NCBI GenBank assembly: GCA_000565255.1
Contig: ASRH01000007.1
Span: 18,448 to 82,447 of the forward strand
Reading direction: 5' to 3'
Length of the DNA stretch: 64,000 nt
DNA from: Candidatus Aramenus sulfurataquae
Lineage (GTDB): Archaea > Thermoproteota > Thermoprotei_A > Sulfolobales > Sulfolobaceae
Each line of letters starts with the position of its first letter. Position 1 is the first letter of the stretch. This document shows, piece by piece, positions 36,434-44,600 of the stretch. Under the pieces are notes generated by a model. The model was not told where the DNA came from and did no database searches. It was given only the letters and a program-made list of their open reading frames with translations. A program made the translations under genes and the position numbers.

Positions 36434-37747
36434 ATGAAGACAATCATATTACCCCTAGTAGTAGACGAGAACGGAGTCCCCTTACCCAAAGAGAAACAGC
36501 TGGCCATTTCGTTAGTCAGGGGTACTGGAAAAGGGTACAGGGCAAAGGTAATAGACATAGTGGGTTGGCCGTTCTTGGCCTATAGAATCCAAGACGGAGG
36601 TTATGTAGTGTTTGACGAGACTGCCCAAATATCCACCGAAGTACAGCTTAACATACTCCAAGATTACGACCGGATACTCTCAGTCCTTGACTCCCTTAAG
36701 GAGGAAAAGGACATTCTAGATTACATAAACTCTGTGAACTGGGGAGAGTCTAAGGGCTTCTCAAGCATAAACCTAAAGGGCATAGTGAGCCAAAACATGA
36801 AAGACGTCTTTAAGTACGGAGCCTCAGACATACCTTTGAGGGTCTTGGACAGGAAGCTTAAGGACGTGGAAGTGAGGCTCTTGCTGTCGGATTGGGAGGG
36901 GACAAAGGAAAAGGTTAAGGCTAACCTCGCCATGATAGACAGGGTACTTGAGAGAATAGTGACAACCTTGACCATATGGAAGGGAAAAAGGGCAGAGGAG
37001 AAGAAGCAAATCCAAGAGGAGTACGACAAAAGGATAGCGGAGGCAAAGGATAGGCTAGAAAAGGAAGTGGTGGAGGTCAAGAAGGAAGTTGAGGGCGAGG
37101 TAAAGAGCTTGAGCTCCCAGCTATACTCAAAGATGGCCGATATAGAAGTCCTCCTGGCAAAGGCGGAGATAGACTACACTGCAGGTCACATACCTAACAT
37201 AAACAGCGTTGCCTCAATAAAGGCAAATTACTTAAACGAGATATCGGGAAAGCTGGACGAGGTAAAGGCGAAGTACAAGCAGAAGATCTTCTCAATAGTC
37301 AACGAGATAGAGTCCTTAAACCAGGCTAAGCAAAAGGCTTTAGCTGAAATTGATGCGAAAATAAAAACCATAGAAGAGGCTGAGCAAAGGGTCAGAGCCC
37401 AGTTTAACGAGCTGAAGAACAGGGAAATGGCTACGATGGAGAAGCTCTCCTCCCTTTCGCAGTACCTCTCTACAGTGGAGGAAGTGGTGGAGTTTGTGGT
37501 GCCCTTCATGATCATCGATAACTCTTACCTCTCTATCCAGACGTATAAGGGCGTTAAGAAGTCCCTGTTCGGCTTCCTCAAGAAGGACCCTTCAGAAATC
37601 TCGACCCCCATTAACGTTAACATAAGACCAAACGTGACGCCAGTGGACACGCTAAGGAACTACAAGGACTTAGTGGAGGATGGACTTAGGCAACTTTACG
37701 AGGAAGGATGGAACGTCAGGAGGAACTTGAGCGATTACTACCAGTGA
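36434..37747 (+). CDS. unrecognised coiled-coil protein, 437 aa
   Basis: Residues 1-75 form a small beta-rich domain (MKTIILPLVVDENGVPLP, then KVIDIVGWPFLAYRIQDGG), followed by a mixed segment, then a long coiled coil (about 180-260 and 300-355, for example KEVVEVKKEVEGEVKSLSSQ) and a last domain of about 75 residues with hydrophobic strands. No membrane segment, no known motif. It is followed 45 bases later by an SF2 helicase on the same strand. A TATA-like AACATTTATATTTATC lies at about 36398-36413, close to the start ATG. Confidence 0.65.
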   Translation: MKTIILPLVVDENGVPLPKEKQLAISLVRGTGKGYRAKVIDIVGWPFLAYRIQDGGYVVFDETAQISTEVQLNILQDYDRILSVLDSLKEEKDILDYINSVNWGESKGFSSINLKGIVSQNMKDVFKYGASDIPLRVLDRKLKDVEVRLLLSDWEGTKEKVKANLAMIDRVLERIVTTLTIWKGKRAEEKKQIQEEYDKRIAEAKDRLEKEVVEVKKEVEGEVKSLSSQLYSKMADIEVLLAKAEIDYTAGHIPNINSVASIKANYLNEISGKLDEVKAKYKQKIFSIVNEIESLNQAKQKALAEIDAKIKTIEEAEQRVRAQFNELKNREMATMEKLSSLSQYLSTVEEVVEFVVPFMIIDNSYLSIQTYKGVKKSLFGFLKKDPSEISTPINVNIRPNVTPVDTLRNYKDLVEDGLRQLYEEGWNVRRNLSDYYQ

Positions 37748-37792
37748 GCCCCACAAAACCTATATTTTGTCTATTAGTAGCCTTTTTGAGAA

Positions 37793-39781
37793 ATGGAGTT
37801 TTCCGAGTTTAACGAACGCCTTAAGAAGAGCTTAGGCTTCTCGATGTTTCCCTATCAAGAGTACGTTAGCAGGGACTTAATAAGAGCGCTAGAGCTGAAC
37901 TACAAGTTCGTAATTGTTTCCATGCCCACTGGGAGCGGTAAGACAGTAGTGGAGCTGTTCATGGTCTACTACCTCTTGAAGAGGGGCTTCAAGAACGCCA
38001 CCGTTATGGAACCCACGAGGATCCTCTGCGACCAGATGTACCGCCAGTTCTGGAAGGCCGTGTTCGACGACGTTGGCGAGGAGTACGAGGGGGAGTGTGA
38101 CGCTTTCAACGAGGGGAAGAGCGTAGTAGTCTCGACCCCATTTACCGCCAACAAGTGCAACGCAAAGGCAGACGTCGTAATCCTCGACGAGGTACATCAC
38201 GCCTTCGGAGACCCTAGGTACACCGAAGCTTTAATAAACGCAACGCCCAAGGTGGTGTTGGGCTTTACCGCCCTGTTGCCTAGTTACAAGAAGTACAAGC
38301 TAGACCCTAGGATCTCCTCTTTTTTAGGTGACCCAGTGACAATGAACTACGACTTTAGGACGCTGGCAAAAGTGGACCCCTCGTTTAAGCCCCCAAAGGC
38401 TATTGCTGACCTCTTCGACGCAGAAATGGACTCCCTAGAGAACAACGTCTTCGAGGTCTTCTTTAGGGGGAAGGTAAAGGGGAATAGGGAGACTGCAAAG
38501 TTTCTGGAGTACACTTTGTACAGCTACGGCAAGGTAGCGTTTTGCGAGAGCCTCGAGAGGCTCAGGGACAAGGTGCAGGACGACCACTCCTTCTTCGTGC
38601 TCTGCGACTCGGAGGGCTTCAGTCACAAGGCGAGGACGCTCCAGGAGGTATTTTCCATTTACAAAGTGGAGGACTACAAGCCAGTATTGGTCTTCACTTC
38701 CAGGAAGTCAACGGCTTACGAGTTCGAGAAGGCGATAAAGCAGGTGGCGAAAGCGAGGGTGGAGGTGCTCACTGGTGACTTGACCAAGGAAGAGAGGCAG
38801 AGTCTAGTTGAAGAGGCGAAGAAGGGGGAGGTTGACGTTATAGTCTCCACGCTTGTTGGGGAGGAAGGGATTGACATACCTGAGGCGAAGCTCTTAGTCA
38901 TGACCGACGTGCCCCAGAGCCCACTGAGGTTTTACCAGAGGCTCGGCAGGCTAATAAGGAACAAGAGGGAGGAGGAGCAGAAGTACTTAGTAGTTAGTTT
39001 AACCCCAAAGACCCCTGAATACGATAACTTGGACGACGCTCTGAGGAACCTTTACGCAGAGGGCGTAGACGTGTCCTACATCCTCGAGAAGAAGGAGGAC
39101 AAGGGGCCCACGGCCAGGGTACTGGACGCCTTGAGGGAACAAGGGAGTACTTTGGTGCCATTTGAGAGCCTTGACGAGGAGGTCAAGCTACAGGCTGACG
39201 GCGACGAGGACAAGTTCCTCTTCAACCTCTTGACCTCCACAGTGTCGGGGAAAGAGGGGAGCTTCACCACATACGTGGAAAAGGCAATGAGAGACGGGAA
39301 AGTCCTTTACATCTATGACGTGGAGGAGATGGGGAAAGTCTTGTTTAAAGTACTGTTAGGAAAGTACTGCTCTCTCTGCTACGGTGAGAAGTGTAAGAGG
39401 CTTTGCAACGATTGGCTGATAAAGATAGGCTTTCTCAAGAACGTTAAGCTGGAGAAAAAGAGCCTCCTTAGGCACTACATGAGGCTCTTCTCAAGGGAGA
39501 ACTTACAGAAGGTGGAGGAGGAACTTAGGGAGGAGGTGGAGAAGGCTAAATCAGCGTTGGAAGGCCTCGACTACTCGCTGTCAGTGACCGAGACTTCAAA
39601 TAAGACCTTTACCTCCCTAGTGGAGACATTGAACTTTAACGTGAGCCTCGAGGGAATGACTATCTATCCCAAGGTGTCCATATCGTTCTACAACATGAAG
39701 GAGAGTGGACTGGCAAAGCTGAACGCCCTGGCCATAGGCTACAAGGCCCTGTCTAATTTACGCTCCTCTATCTCGGAATAG
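37793..39781 (+). CDS. SF2 helicase (Hef/DEAH-like) with C-terminal Cys motif
   Basis: A 662-residue superfamily 2 helicase. Walker A MPTGSGKT (residues 44-51), DEVHH (about 132-136), a variant motif III GFTALLPS, and motifs V-VI STLVGEEGIDIP and QRLGRLIRN are intact, so it should hydrolyse ATP on nucleic acid. After the two RecA lobes (to about 420) comes an unrecognised region with a four-cysteine motif C-x2-C-x4-C-x3-C (KYCSLCYGEKCKRLC), possibly Zn or Fe-S. No nuclease domain is seen. Acts probably with the coiled-coil protein encoded before it. Confidence 0.8.
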   Translation: MEFSEFNERLKKSLGFSMFPYQEYVSRDLIRALELNYKFVIVSMPTGSGKTVVELFMVYYLLKRGFKNATVMEPTRILCDQMYRQFWKAVFDDVGEEYEGECDAFNEGKSVVVSTPFTANKCNAKADVVILDEVHHAFGDPRYTEALINATPKVVLGFTALLPSYKKYKLDPRISSFLGDPVTMNYDFRTLAKVDPSFKPPKAIADLFDAEMDSLENNVFEVFFRGKVKGNRETAKFLEYTLYSYGKVAFCESLERLRDKVQDDHSFFVLCDSEGFSHKARTLQEVFSIYKVEDYKPVLVFTSRKSTAYEFEKAIKQVAKARVEVLTGDLTKEERQSLVEEAKKGEVDVIVSTLVGEEGIDIPEAKLLVMTDVPQSPLRFYQRLGRLIRNKREEEQKYLVVSLTPKTPEYDNLDDALRNLYAEGVDVSYILEKKEDKGPTARVLDALREQGSTLVPFESLDEEVKLQADGDEDKFLFNLLTSTVSGKEGSFTTYVEKAMRDGKVLYIYDVEEMGKVLFKVLLGKYCSLCYGEKCKRLCNDWLIKIGFLKNVKLEKKSLLRHYMRLFSRENLQKVEEELREEVEKAKSALEGLDYSLSVTETSNKTFTSLVETLNFNVSLEGMTIYPKVSISFYNMKESGLAKLNALAIGYKALSNLRSSISE

Positions 39782-39814
39782 ATTTTTTACTAGGGGTTTG
39801 TTCTAACATTAACC

Positions 39815-40330
39815 ATGAACGGTAACCTAGTATTCCTGGGGATCGTCCTGCTAATTGCTGGAGCAGTCCTCTACTTCTACTACGCTCCCCACATCTACTA
39901 CGAAGAAGTAGTGTCTGAGGTGAAACAACAGCAGTTCTACGGCTACAACGGCTACTTGTTGCCAGAGGGACAAAACTTCACGATAAGCTTTTCCTCCACG
40001 CACTCGCTTACGTTAATAGCCTTTAACACTTCTCCTTCAGTAAAGGTAGTTTACCCCGCGCCCCTTTACTCGACTTCAGAAACGATACTTGACAAGAAAT
40101 CGAAGGTCATCGTGGAGTCCGGGAGCGGGAAGGTGATTTTCATTAACAACTCGTCTGGTCCAGCGGAGTTAAACTACTTGGAGAGGTCTATTCCCACGCC
40201 CAGTACAGTGTATTACTCAACAGCGGAAGTCCTCTTTGCCTTTGGGGCAATAAGCATCGTGGCAGGCTACCTGCAAAGGGGAAGTACCAAGGGTAAGGGC
40301 GCTAAGCCAAAGAGATCTAACTCTAAATAA
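39815..40330 (+). CDS. membrane protein with extracytoplasmic domain, 171 aa
   Basis: An N-terminal helix (residues 5-23, LVFLGIVLLIAGAVLYFYYA), an outside domain of about 105 residues rich in Ser/Thr and Asn, a second helix (about 133-152, TAEVLFAFGAISIVAGYL), and a basic C-terminal tail (TKGKGAKPKRSNSK) that would stay inside. Follows the helicase by 34 bases. The 3' end overlaps the convergent acidic gene by 8 bases. Function unknown. Confidence 0.65.
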   Translation: MNGNLVFLGIVLLIAGAVLYFYYAPHIYYEEVVSEVKQQQFYGYNGYLLPEGQNFTISFSSTHSLTLIAFNTSPSVKVVYPAPLYSTSETILDKKSKVIVESGSGKVIFINNSSGPAELNYLERSIPTPSTVYYSTAEVLFAFGAISIVAGYLQRGSTKGKGAKPKRSNSK

Positions 40331-41333
40331 CCACCTCATACCTTCCCCTTGAGCTCTTCAAGAGGAGAACAGTTGGCTTCTGTAGTCTGAGCTCGAACTC
40401 GTGGGATCCCATCTTTAGCTTCATCCCCTTTCCCATGGAGAGTACCGTCACGTTCTTGTCCTCAAACTTGTCTAGGAGGACGCCGTGAAAGGACACGCTG
40501 TATTTCCCCAGCTTTACCTCCTGCTCCTTGTTCTTGGACTTGACGAATTCCTTGAATTCCTCCATCCTCTCCCTAACCTTAATTGCCCTCACCTTTACCA
40601 ACAACGCTGTTACATCTATTGGCTCCCTCATCTCCTCTTCTACGTGCTCCTCATCTTCTGATATCCTCTCCTCCATCTCGTACTTTATGGGCTTTCCCTT
40701 CCTCAGTTCTACGTTATACTTTGACGCTATGGAGATTATCTTGTTCTCAATTTGCCTATACACCCTTTCAAGCTCTTCGTTCTCCTCGATGGCTCTGTCC
40801 CTAACGTTGTTTGCCAAACTGTAAACAGAGGAGAGGAGGCTTAGCTCCTCCAAATCCTTGTCCCTCAAGGTGGAGGTAAACTCCAAGTAGGGGTTAACAA
40901 AGCGCTCAACGCCCTCGCTTGTGGCGTAATCTTTGGCCTCGTAGTTCTTTAACTCCTCTTCGAGGAAGTCGTCCACGTCCCTTTCGTCTTTTAGGACTCT
41001 GAGTACCTCCACGGTCAAGTCTGGGTAGTAGATTCTCTTCCCCTCCTCCACCTTGTACTCCTCTGAAAAGAGGTAGTCGAAGCCTAGGCACTTCCTTAAG
41101 TCCTTCCCCAGCTTGACGCAGTCCTTCTCTACCTCCTTCACGAAGCCCTTTCCCTCGAACCCTACAACGAAGTCAAAGCTCGGGTCCTTTGTCTCCACAT
41201 ACGTGAACTTATCCATTGGGAAGGAGTTCTCCTTGATTGAGAGAACGAGTGAGTACTTGAAGAAGTGCGACAGGTCGAAGAAACATTCCTCCCTAGACGG
41301 CAACAAAGAGAGGATGGAAGTTCTGCAGTCCAT
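40323..41333 (-). CDS. unrecognised acidic protein, 336 aa
   Basis: Cytosolic protein, Glu/Asp/Lys rich. The N-terminal half is mixed alpha/beta (FDFVVGFEGKGFVKEVEKDC), the centre strongly acidic helical (EERISEDEEHVEEEMREP, around residue 235), and the C-terminal 70 residues form beta strands (KLGKYSVSFHGVLLDKF, HEFELRLQKPTVLLL). No motif recognised. It is convergent with the helicase cluster and lies downstream of the lipoyl-carrier operon on the minus strand, 7 bases after the 100-aa gene. Confidence 0.6.
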   Translation of the reverse strand: MDCRTSILSLLPSREECFFDLSHFFKYSLVLSIKENSFPMDKFTYVETKDPSFDFVVGFEGKGFVKEVEKDCVKLGKDLRKCLGFDYLFSEEYKVEEGKRIYYPDLTVEVLRVLKDERDVDDFLEEELKNYEAKDYATSEGVERFVNPYLEFTSTLRDKDLEELSLLSSVYSLANNVRDRAIEENEELERVYRQIENKIISIASKYNVELRKGKPIKYEMEERISEDEEHVEEEMREPIDVTALLVKVRAIKVRERMEEFKEFVKSKNKEQEVKLGKYSVSFHGVLLDKFEDKNVTVLSMGKGMKLKMGSHEFELRLQKPTVLLLKSSRGRYEVVI

Positions 41334-41340
41334 AAACGTA

Positions 41341-41640
41341 TTAAGCGTCGAGCTTATTTAAGTCCATCGACATCCTCTGCACCTCTGCAGACGCAAGGAC
41401 GTCGAGGACTTTCCTCAAGTAGGCCTTAACAAAGTAGACTACCTTGTACTTCCTGAATACTTCCTCGTCTTCCAAGATCCTCTTCAAGTAGTCTTCTGGG
41501 TCAAACCACTTCACCTTGTACTCCTTTCCCTCAACGCACGCCTTGTCTGCGCACTTCCCTTTCTTGACCATCAAGATCTCGTCGCCGTTGATTCCAGCTA
41601 GCATTACCTCCCATCTGCCCACGTCCTCAACTACCTTCAT
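41341..41640 (-). CDS. hypothetical protein next to lipoyl carrier, 99 aa
   Basis: Start set at ATG 41640, 10 bases after the lipoyl carrier stop; upstream GTGs at 41643 and 41646 are alternatives. Sequence: MKVVEDVGRWEVMLAGINGD and a C-x4-C pair in KGKCADKACVEGK, then helical. No family recognised. Its tight link to the carrier gene suggests a role in lipoate or sulfur handling, but this is position-based inference. Confidence 0.55.
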   Translation of the reverse strand: MKVVEDVGRWEVMLAGINGDEILMVKKGKCADKACVEGKEYKVKWFDPEDYLKRILEDEEVFRKYKVVYFVKAYLRKVLDVLASAEVQRMSMDLNKLDA

Positions 41641-41650
41641 CACCACTTCC

Positions 41651-42061
41651 TTATCTTGCAACCCTCTCCACCTCCTCCCTGAACTTATCCTCAACCTCCT
41701 TGAGGGTCTTGAACTCCTTGTGGAACTTCGTCACCTTTATTCTAACTATCCACGCCTCGTATGGCCTCTCGTTTATTAGGGAGGGGTTCTCCACTACCTC
41801 CTTGTTGACTTTCACTACTCTGCCCTCCACAGGCAGGCGGAACTTCCCCACCCACTTTGGACTCTCTATGGAAAAGATGGTGGATCTAGGGTTTACCTCT
41901 TCCCCTTCCTCCTTGACTGATATCTGGAAGATCTTTCCAGCCATGTATTGACCCAAACTGGTTATGCCCACCAGAATCTCGTCTCCTTCCTTCTTTATCC
42001 ACACGTGCTTTTCCTCGTCGTACAAGAGGTCGTCTGGAAACTCAAAGTCCAAAATTTTCAT
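41651..42061 (-). CDS. lipoyl carrier protein, GcvH / LbpA-like (second copy)
   Basis: About 136 residues, start at ATG 42061 (a GTG at 42070 is also possible). N-terminal strand pattern MKILDFEFPDDLLYDEEKHV, VGITSLGQYMAGKIF, and the lipoyl lysine K69 in FSIESPKWVGKFRLPVEG. Unlike the copy at 4156, it keeps the classical H-protein opening (HVWIKKEGDEILVGI). Close to the sLpl-LipS operon at 42706-45667, so it is the best candidate substrate of that pathway, perhaps as the lipoate-binding protein of a sulfur-oxidising sHdr complex. No sHdr gene is in the window. Confidence 0.85.
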   Translation of the reverse strand: MKILDFEFPDDLLYDEEKHVWIKKEGDEILVGITSLGQYMAGKIFQISVKEEGEEVNPRSTIFSIESPKWVGKFRLPVEGRVVKVNKEVVENPSLINERPYEAWIVRIKVTKFHKEFKTLKEVEDKFREEVERVAR

Positions 42062-42113
42062 GATTATCACTGATTTGTTAAAACTTAAAAATCTTAATTT
42101 TAGAAGACAATCT

Positions 42114-42587
42114 ATGAAATACGCCGTCTGGCTTGACGGAGTCGTGCTTGACGTTGATTTGACAGACCAGCTTTACGAGATATATAAGGGGAAATCAGGG
42201 ATTCAGTTGAAGTACACAGAAAAGGTACACGAAGACTGGTGGAGGTTTTACGAGAAGGTTAAGGGTAACGTAATTGTCCTCTCTCCCTACGACAAAGAGA
42301 CCACAGAGAAGCTATTGTCCGCAATAGGGCTCAGGGAGGAGTTCACGTATAACAAGGGGAAGACGAAGCCGAGCAGGGAAGCGATGAAAGACGTGAACGA
42401 GGACCCCCTAAACTTGGTGGTCATTGGTACCTCTCCCTTAGACCTCCTCTCGGCTAGGTTTTTTGACTCGAGGATAAAGGTCGTGTGCGTAAGCAGGTAC
42501 AGGGACTGCTCCAAGTACTCCCCCTACCTTCAGGAGCCCAACTTGGACAAGGCCTATGAGAGCATGAGGAGGCTAAAGCTAATTTAG
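42114..42587 (+). CDS. HAD-like protein, 157 aa
   Basis: Start at ATG 42114, with A/T-rich DNA before it shared with the divergent lipoyl carrier gene. Pattern of a HAD-type fold: AVWLDGVVLDVDLTDQL (in place of DxDxT), NVIVLSPYDKETTEKLLS, KTKPSREAMKDV and LNLVVIGTSPLDLLSARF. Several HAD motifs look weakened: the first Asp is followed by Gly-Val-Val rather than a second Asp. A phosphatase role is uncertain. It lies between the carrier and ligase genes. Confidence 0.6.
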   Translation: MKYAVWLDGVVLDVDLTDQLYEIYKGKSGIQLKYTEKVHEDWWRFYEKVKGNVIVLSPYDKETTEKLLSAIGLREEFTYNKGKTKPSREAMKDVNEDPLNLVVIGTSPLDLLSARFFDSRIKVVCVSRYRDCSKYSPYLQEPNLDKAYESMRRLKLI

Positions 42588-42674
42588 CTAGTGAGGCGCG
42601 GTAAGAGACTGGGTTTACGGTAAATTAGATATTTAGATATATATGTTATCTACAGATGTATTAGAACAATAATT

Positions 42675-42684
42675 TTTATATATT
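42675..42684 (+). promoter_or_regulatory. TATA box of the lipoate-assembly operon
   Basis: TTTATATATT ends 21 bases before the ATG at 42706, with purine-poor but A-rich sequence in front. The distance fits transcription from near the ATG, so a leaderless mRNA. No other promoter is evident within the following three-gene operon, whose genes overlap at ATGA. Confidence 0.55.
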
Positions 42685-42705
42685 TGTTAACTTCATTTCC
42701 TTTTA

Positions 42706-43716
42706 ATGCAAACTTTTAGATTTTTAGTCGAGAGGGGCTCCCAGGCAAAAATATTAGCGGGAGAGGAGGCACTCTTGGACTCAGTGTCGTCAGGGGCAGA
42801 ACCAATTCTACGCTTTGTGATCTTTGATCCAACCGCAGTGCTCTTGGGCTATCATCAAGCTGTAGACCTAGAGGTGAACTTGGAGGAGGTAAAGAAGAGG
42901 GGTTGGGAAGTAGGCAGGAGGCCCACTGGGGGAGGAACTATTATAATGGGTCCCTTCCAGCTGGGCTGGGAGATATACTTTAGGACAAAGGAGGACCCCA
43001 TTCAGCTGGGGGCAAAAGGGGTAATAAACACCTTAAAGAAGTTGAACCTAGACGCTAGGTTTAGGCCTAAGAACGACGTCGAGATAAACGGGAGGAAAAT
43101 AAGCGGTATGGGGGCCTTCTCAATTGGCGACTTCGTTGCTGTGACTGGCACGATTATCTTAGACTTTAACGTGGACGACATGGTAGCGACCCTCAAGCTC
43201 AGCTCAGAGAAGATGAAGGACAAGTTGGTTAAGGATTACAGGGAGAGAGTAACGTGGGTAAACAGGGAGCTTAATACGCCAATAGAGATGTCCCAGCTCA
43301 TTCCTCTAGCGAGGGAGGGCTTTGAGGAGGCCCTTGGTGTAAAGCTAGTTGACGCCGATTACACCCCGCAGGAGAAGGAGGAAATAGAGAGGCTCACCTT
43401 GAAGTACGCCTCCCCGGAGTGGATCTTTAACGCAAGGCAGACCTTGAAGGGGGATATAAGGCAGGCAGAGATGAAGTTCCCAGGAGGGCTGGTGAAGGTT
43501 CAAGCAAAGGTCACTGGAAGGATCATAGAGGCAGTGCTCATCACTGGGGACTTCTTTGTGGAGCCTAGGAGGGCGATCTACGACCTCGAGGCGAGGCTTA
43601 AGTGGAGCAAAGTGGAGGACGTGCCGAGGGAAGTAGAGGAGTGGTACAAGGGAGTCAAGATCCTTGGGATAACTAAGGACGACCTGGTTAAGGTGATAAT
43701 GGAGGCAATAAAATGA
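42706..43716 (+). CDS. sLpl(AB)-like lipoate/octanoate-protein ligase
   Basis: A 336-residue fused LplA-LplB ligase. RRPTGGGTIIMG (lipoyl-AMP loop), NGRKISGMGAFSI with the catalytic lysine, and a C-terminal accessory domain (LVKVQAKVTGRIIEAVLITG). Coding overlap with the next gene (ATGA at 43713) and the following radical SAM pair match the known sLpl(AB)-LipS1-LipS2 arrangement for lipoate assembly. It would attach octanoyl (or lipoyl) groups to the carrier encoded nearby. Confidence 0.88.
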   Translation: MQTFRFLVERGSQAKILAGEEALLDSVSSGAEPILRFVIFDPTAVLLGYHQAVDLEVNLEEVKKRGWEVGRRPTGGGTIIMGPFQLGWEIYFRTKEDPIQLGAKGVINTLKKLNLDARFRPKNDVEINGRKISGMGAFSIGDFVAVTGTIILDFNVDDMVATLKLSSEKMKDKLVKDYRERVTWVNRELNTPIEMSQLIPLAREGFEEALGVKLVDADYTPQEKEEIERLTLKYASPEWIFNARQTLKGDIRQAEMKFPGGLVKVQAKVTGRIIEAVLITGDFFVEPRRAIYDLEARLKWSKVEDVPREVEEWYKGVKILGITKDDLVKVIMEAIK

Positions 43717-44600
43717 GGCCCATTTACTTCTACGCGCCTGCCTTAAAGAGGTACGAGACCTCCTACATCTCGTCTGAGACGGGATGGAAGGCCATCTCAG
43801 TAACTGGGAACAGCTGTGCCTTCAATTGCTCTCACTGCGAGGGGAAGATCTTGAACACAATGGCTGATGGTTCAACTATGGAGAAGTTTGAAAAGGAGCT
43901 GGAGGAGGCGTCCAAGCTGGGGGGGATCATTCTCTCTGGAGGCTCCACGGCTAGGGGAGACGTTCCCATCTGGAAGTATACGGAAGTATTGAAGAGGTAC
44001 AACAACATGACCATAATAGCCCACACGGGAGTGGTTAAAAGCGAGGATATTGCTAGGAAGTTTAAGGAGGCTGGGGTGAAGATAGCCCTCTTAGACATGG
44101 TGGGGGACGACAAGACCATAAAGGAGTTCCTAAGGCAACCATTCACCGTTGAAGATTACTTGAACTCATTCCGCTTCCTCAAGTCTCAAGGCATAAAGAT
44201 AGTTCCTCACGTGATAATGGGCATGAGCCTAGAGGGAGAAGAGGGAGACCTTAGGACAATTGAGCTCTTAAAGGAGGTTAAGCCAGACGCCGTGATAATT
44301 GTAGGGCTCATGCCCCTCCTCAACAAGCCAATGAAAGTACCCTCTCCTTCCCATCTTGTGAACGGGTTAAAGAAGGCAAGGGACCTCTTTGACGACGTGC
44401 CAATAATGCTTGGCTGTGCTAGGCCCAGGGGAACCAAGTATTTAGAGGTGGAGAGGTTTGCAGTTGACTACGACATCGACGGGATAGCCTTCCCAGAAGA
44501 GGAAACCATTGAGTACGCAATGGGAAGGAGGGAGGTAAAGTTAAGCAACGCCTGTTGTGGGAACGTAGTTTATGACTTCATTTCACGGGTGTCCACATGA
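43713..44600 (+). CDS. LipS-type lipoyl synthase subunit (radical SAM)
   Basis: A 295-residue radical SAM protein with the CX3CX2C motif at C35-C39-C42 (CAFNCSHC). The SAM-binding GGST (IILSGGSTARG) and GxIxGxxE-like strands follow, and a late CGN motif (SNACCGN) may hold an auxiliary cluster. It overlaps its neighbours at ATGA on both sides. LipS1 and LipS2 together insert two sulfurs into octanoyl carriers and replace LipA in archaea; I cannot tell which number applies here. Confidence 0.8.
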   Translation: MRPIYFYAPALKRYETSYISSETGWKAISVTGNSCAFNCSHCEGKILNTMADGSTMEKFEKELEEASKLGGIILSGGSTARGDVPIWKYTEVLKRYNNMTIIAHTGVVKSEDIARKFKEAGVKIALLDMVGDDKTIKEFLRQPFTVEDYLNSFRFLKSQGIKIVPHVIMGMSLEGEEGDLRTIELLKEVKPDAVIIVGLMPLLNKPMKVPSPSHLVNGLKKARDLFDDVPIMLGCARPRGTKYLEVERFAVDYDIDGIAFPEEETIEYAMGRREVKLSNACCGNVVYDFISRVST

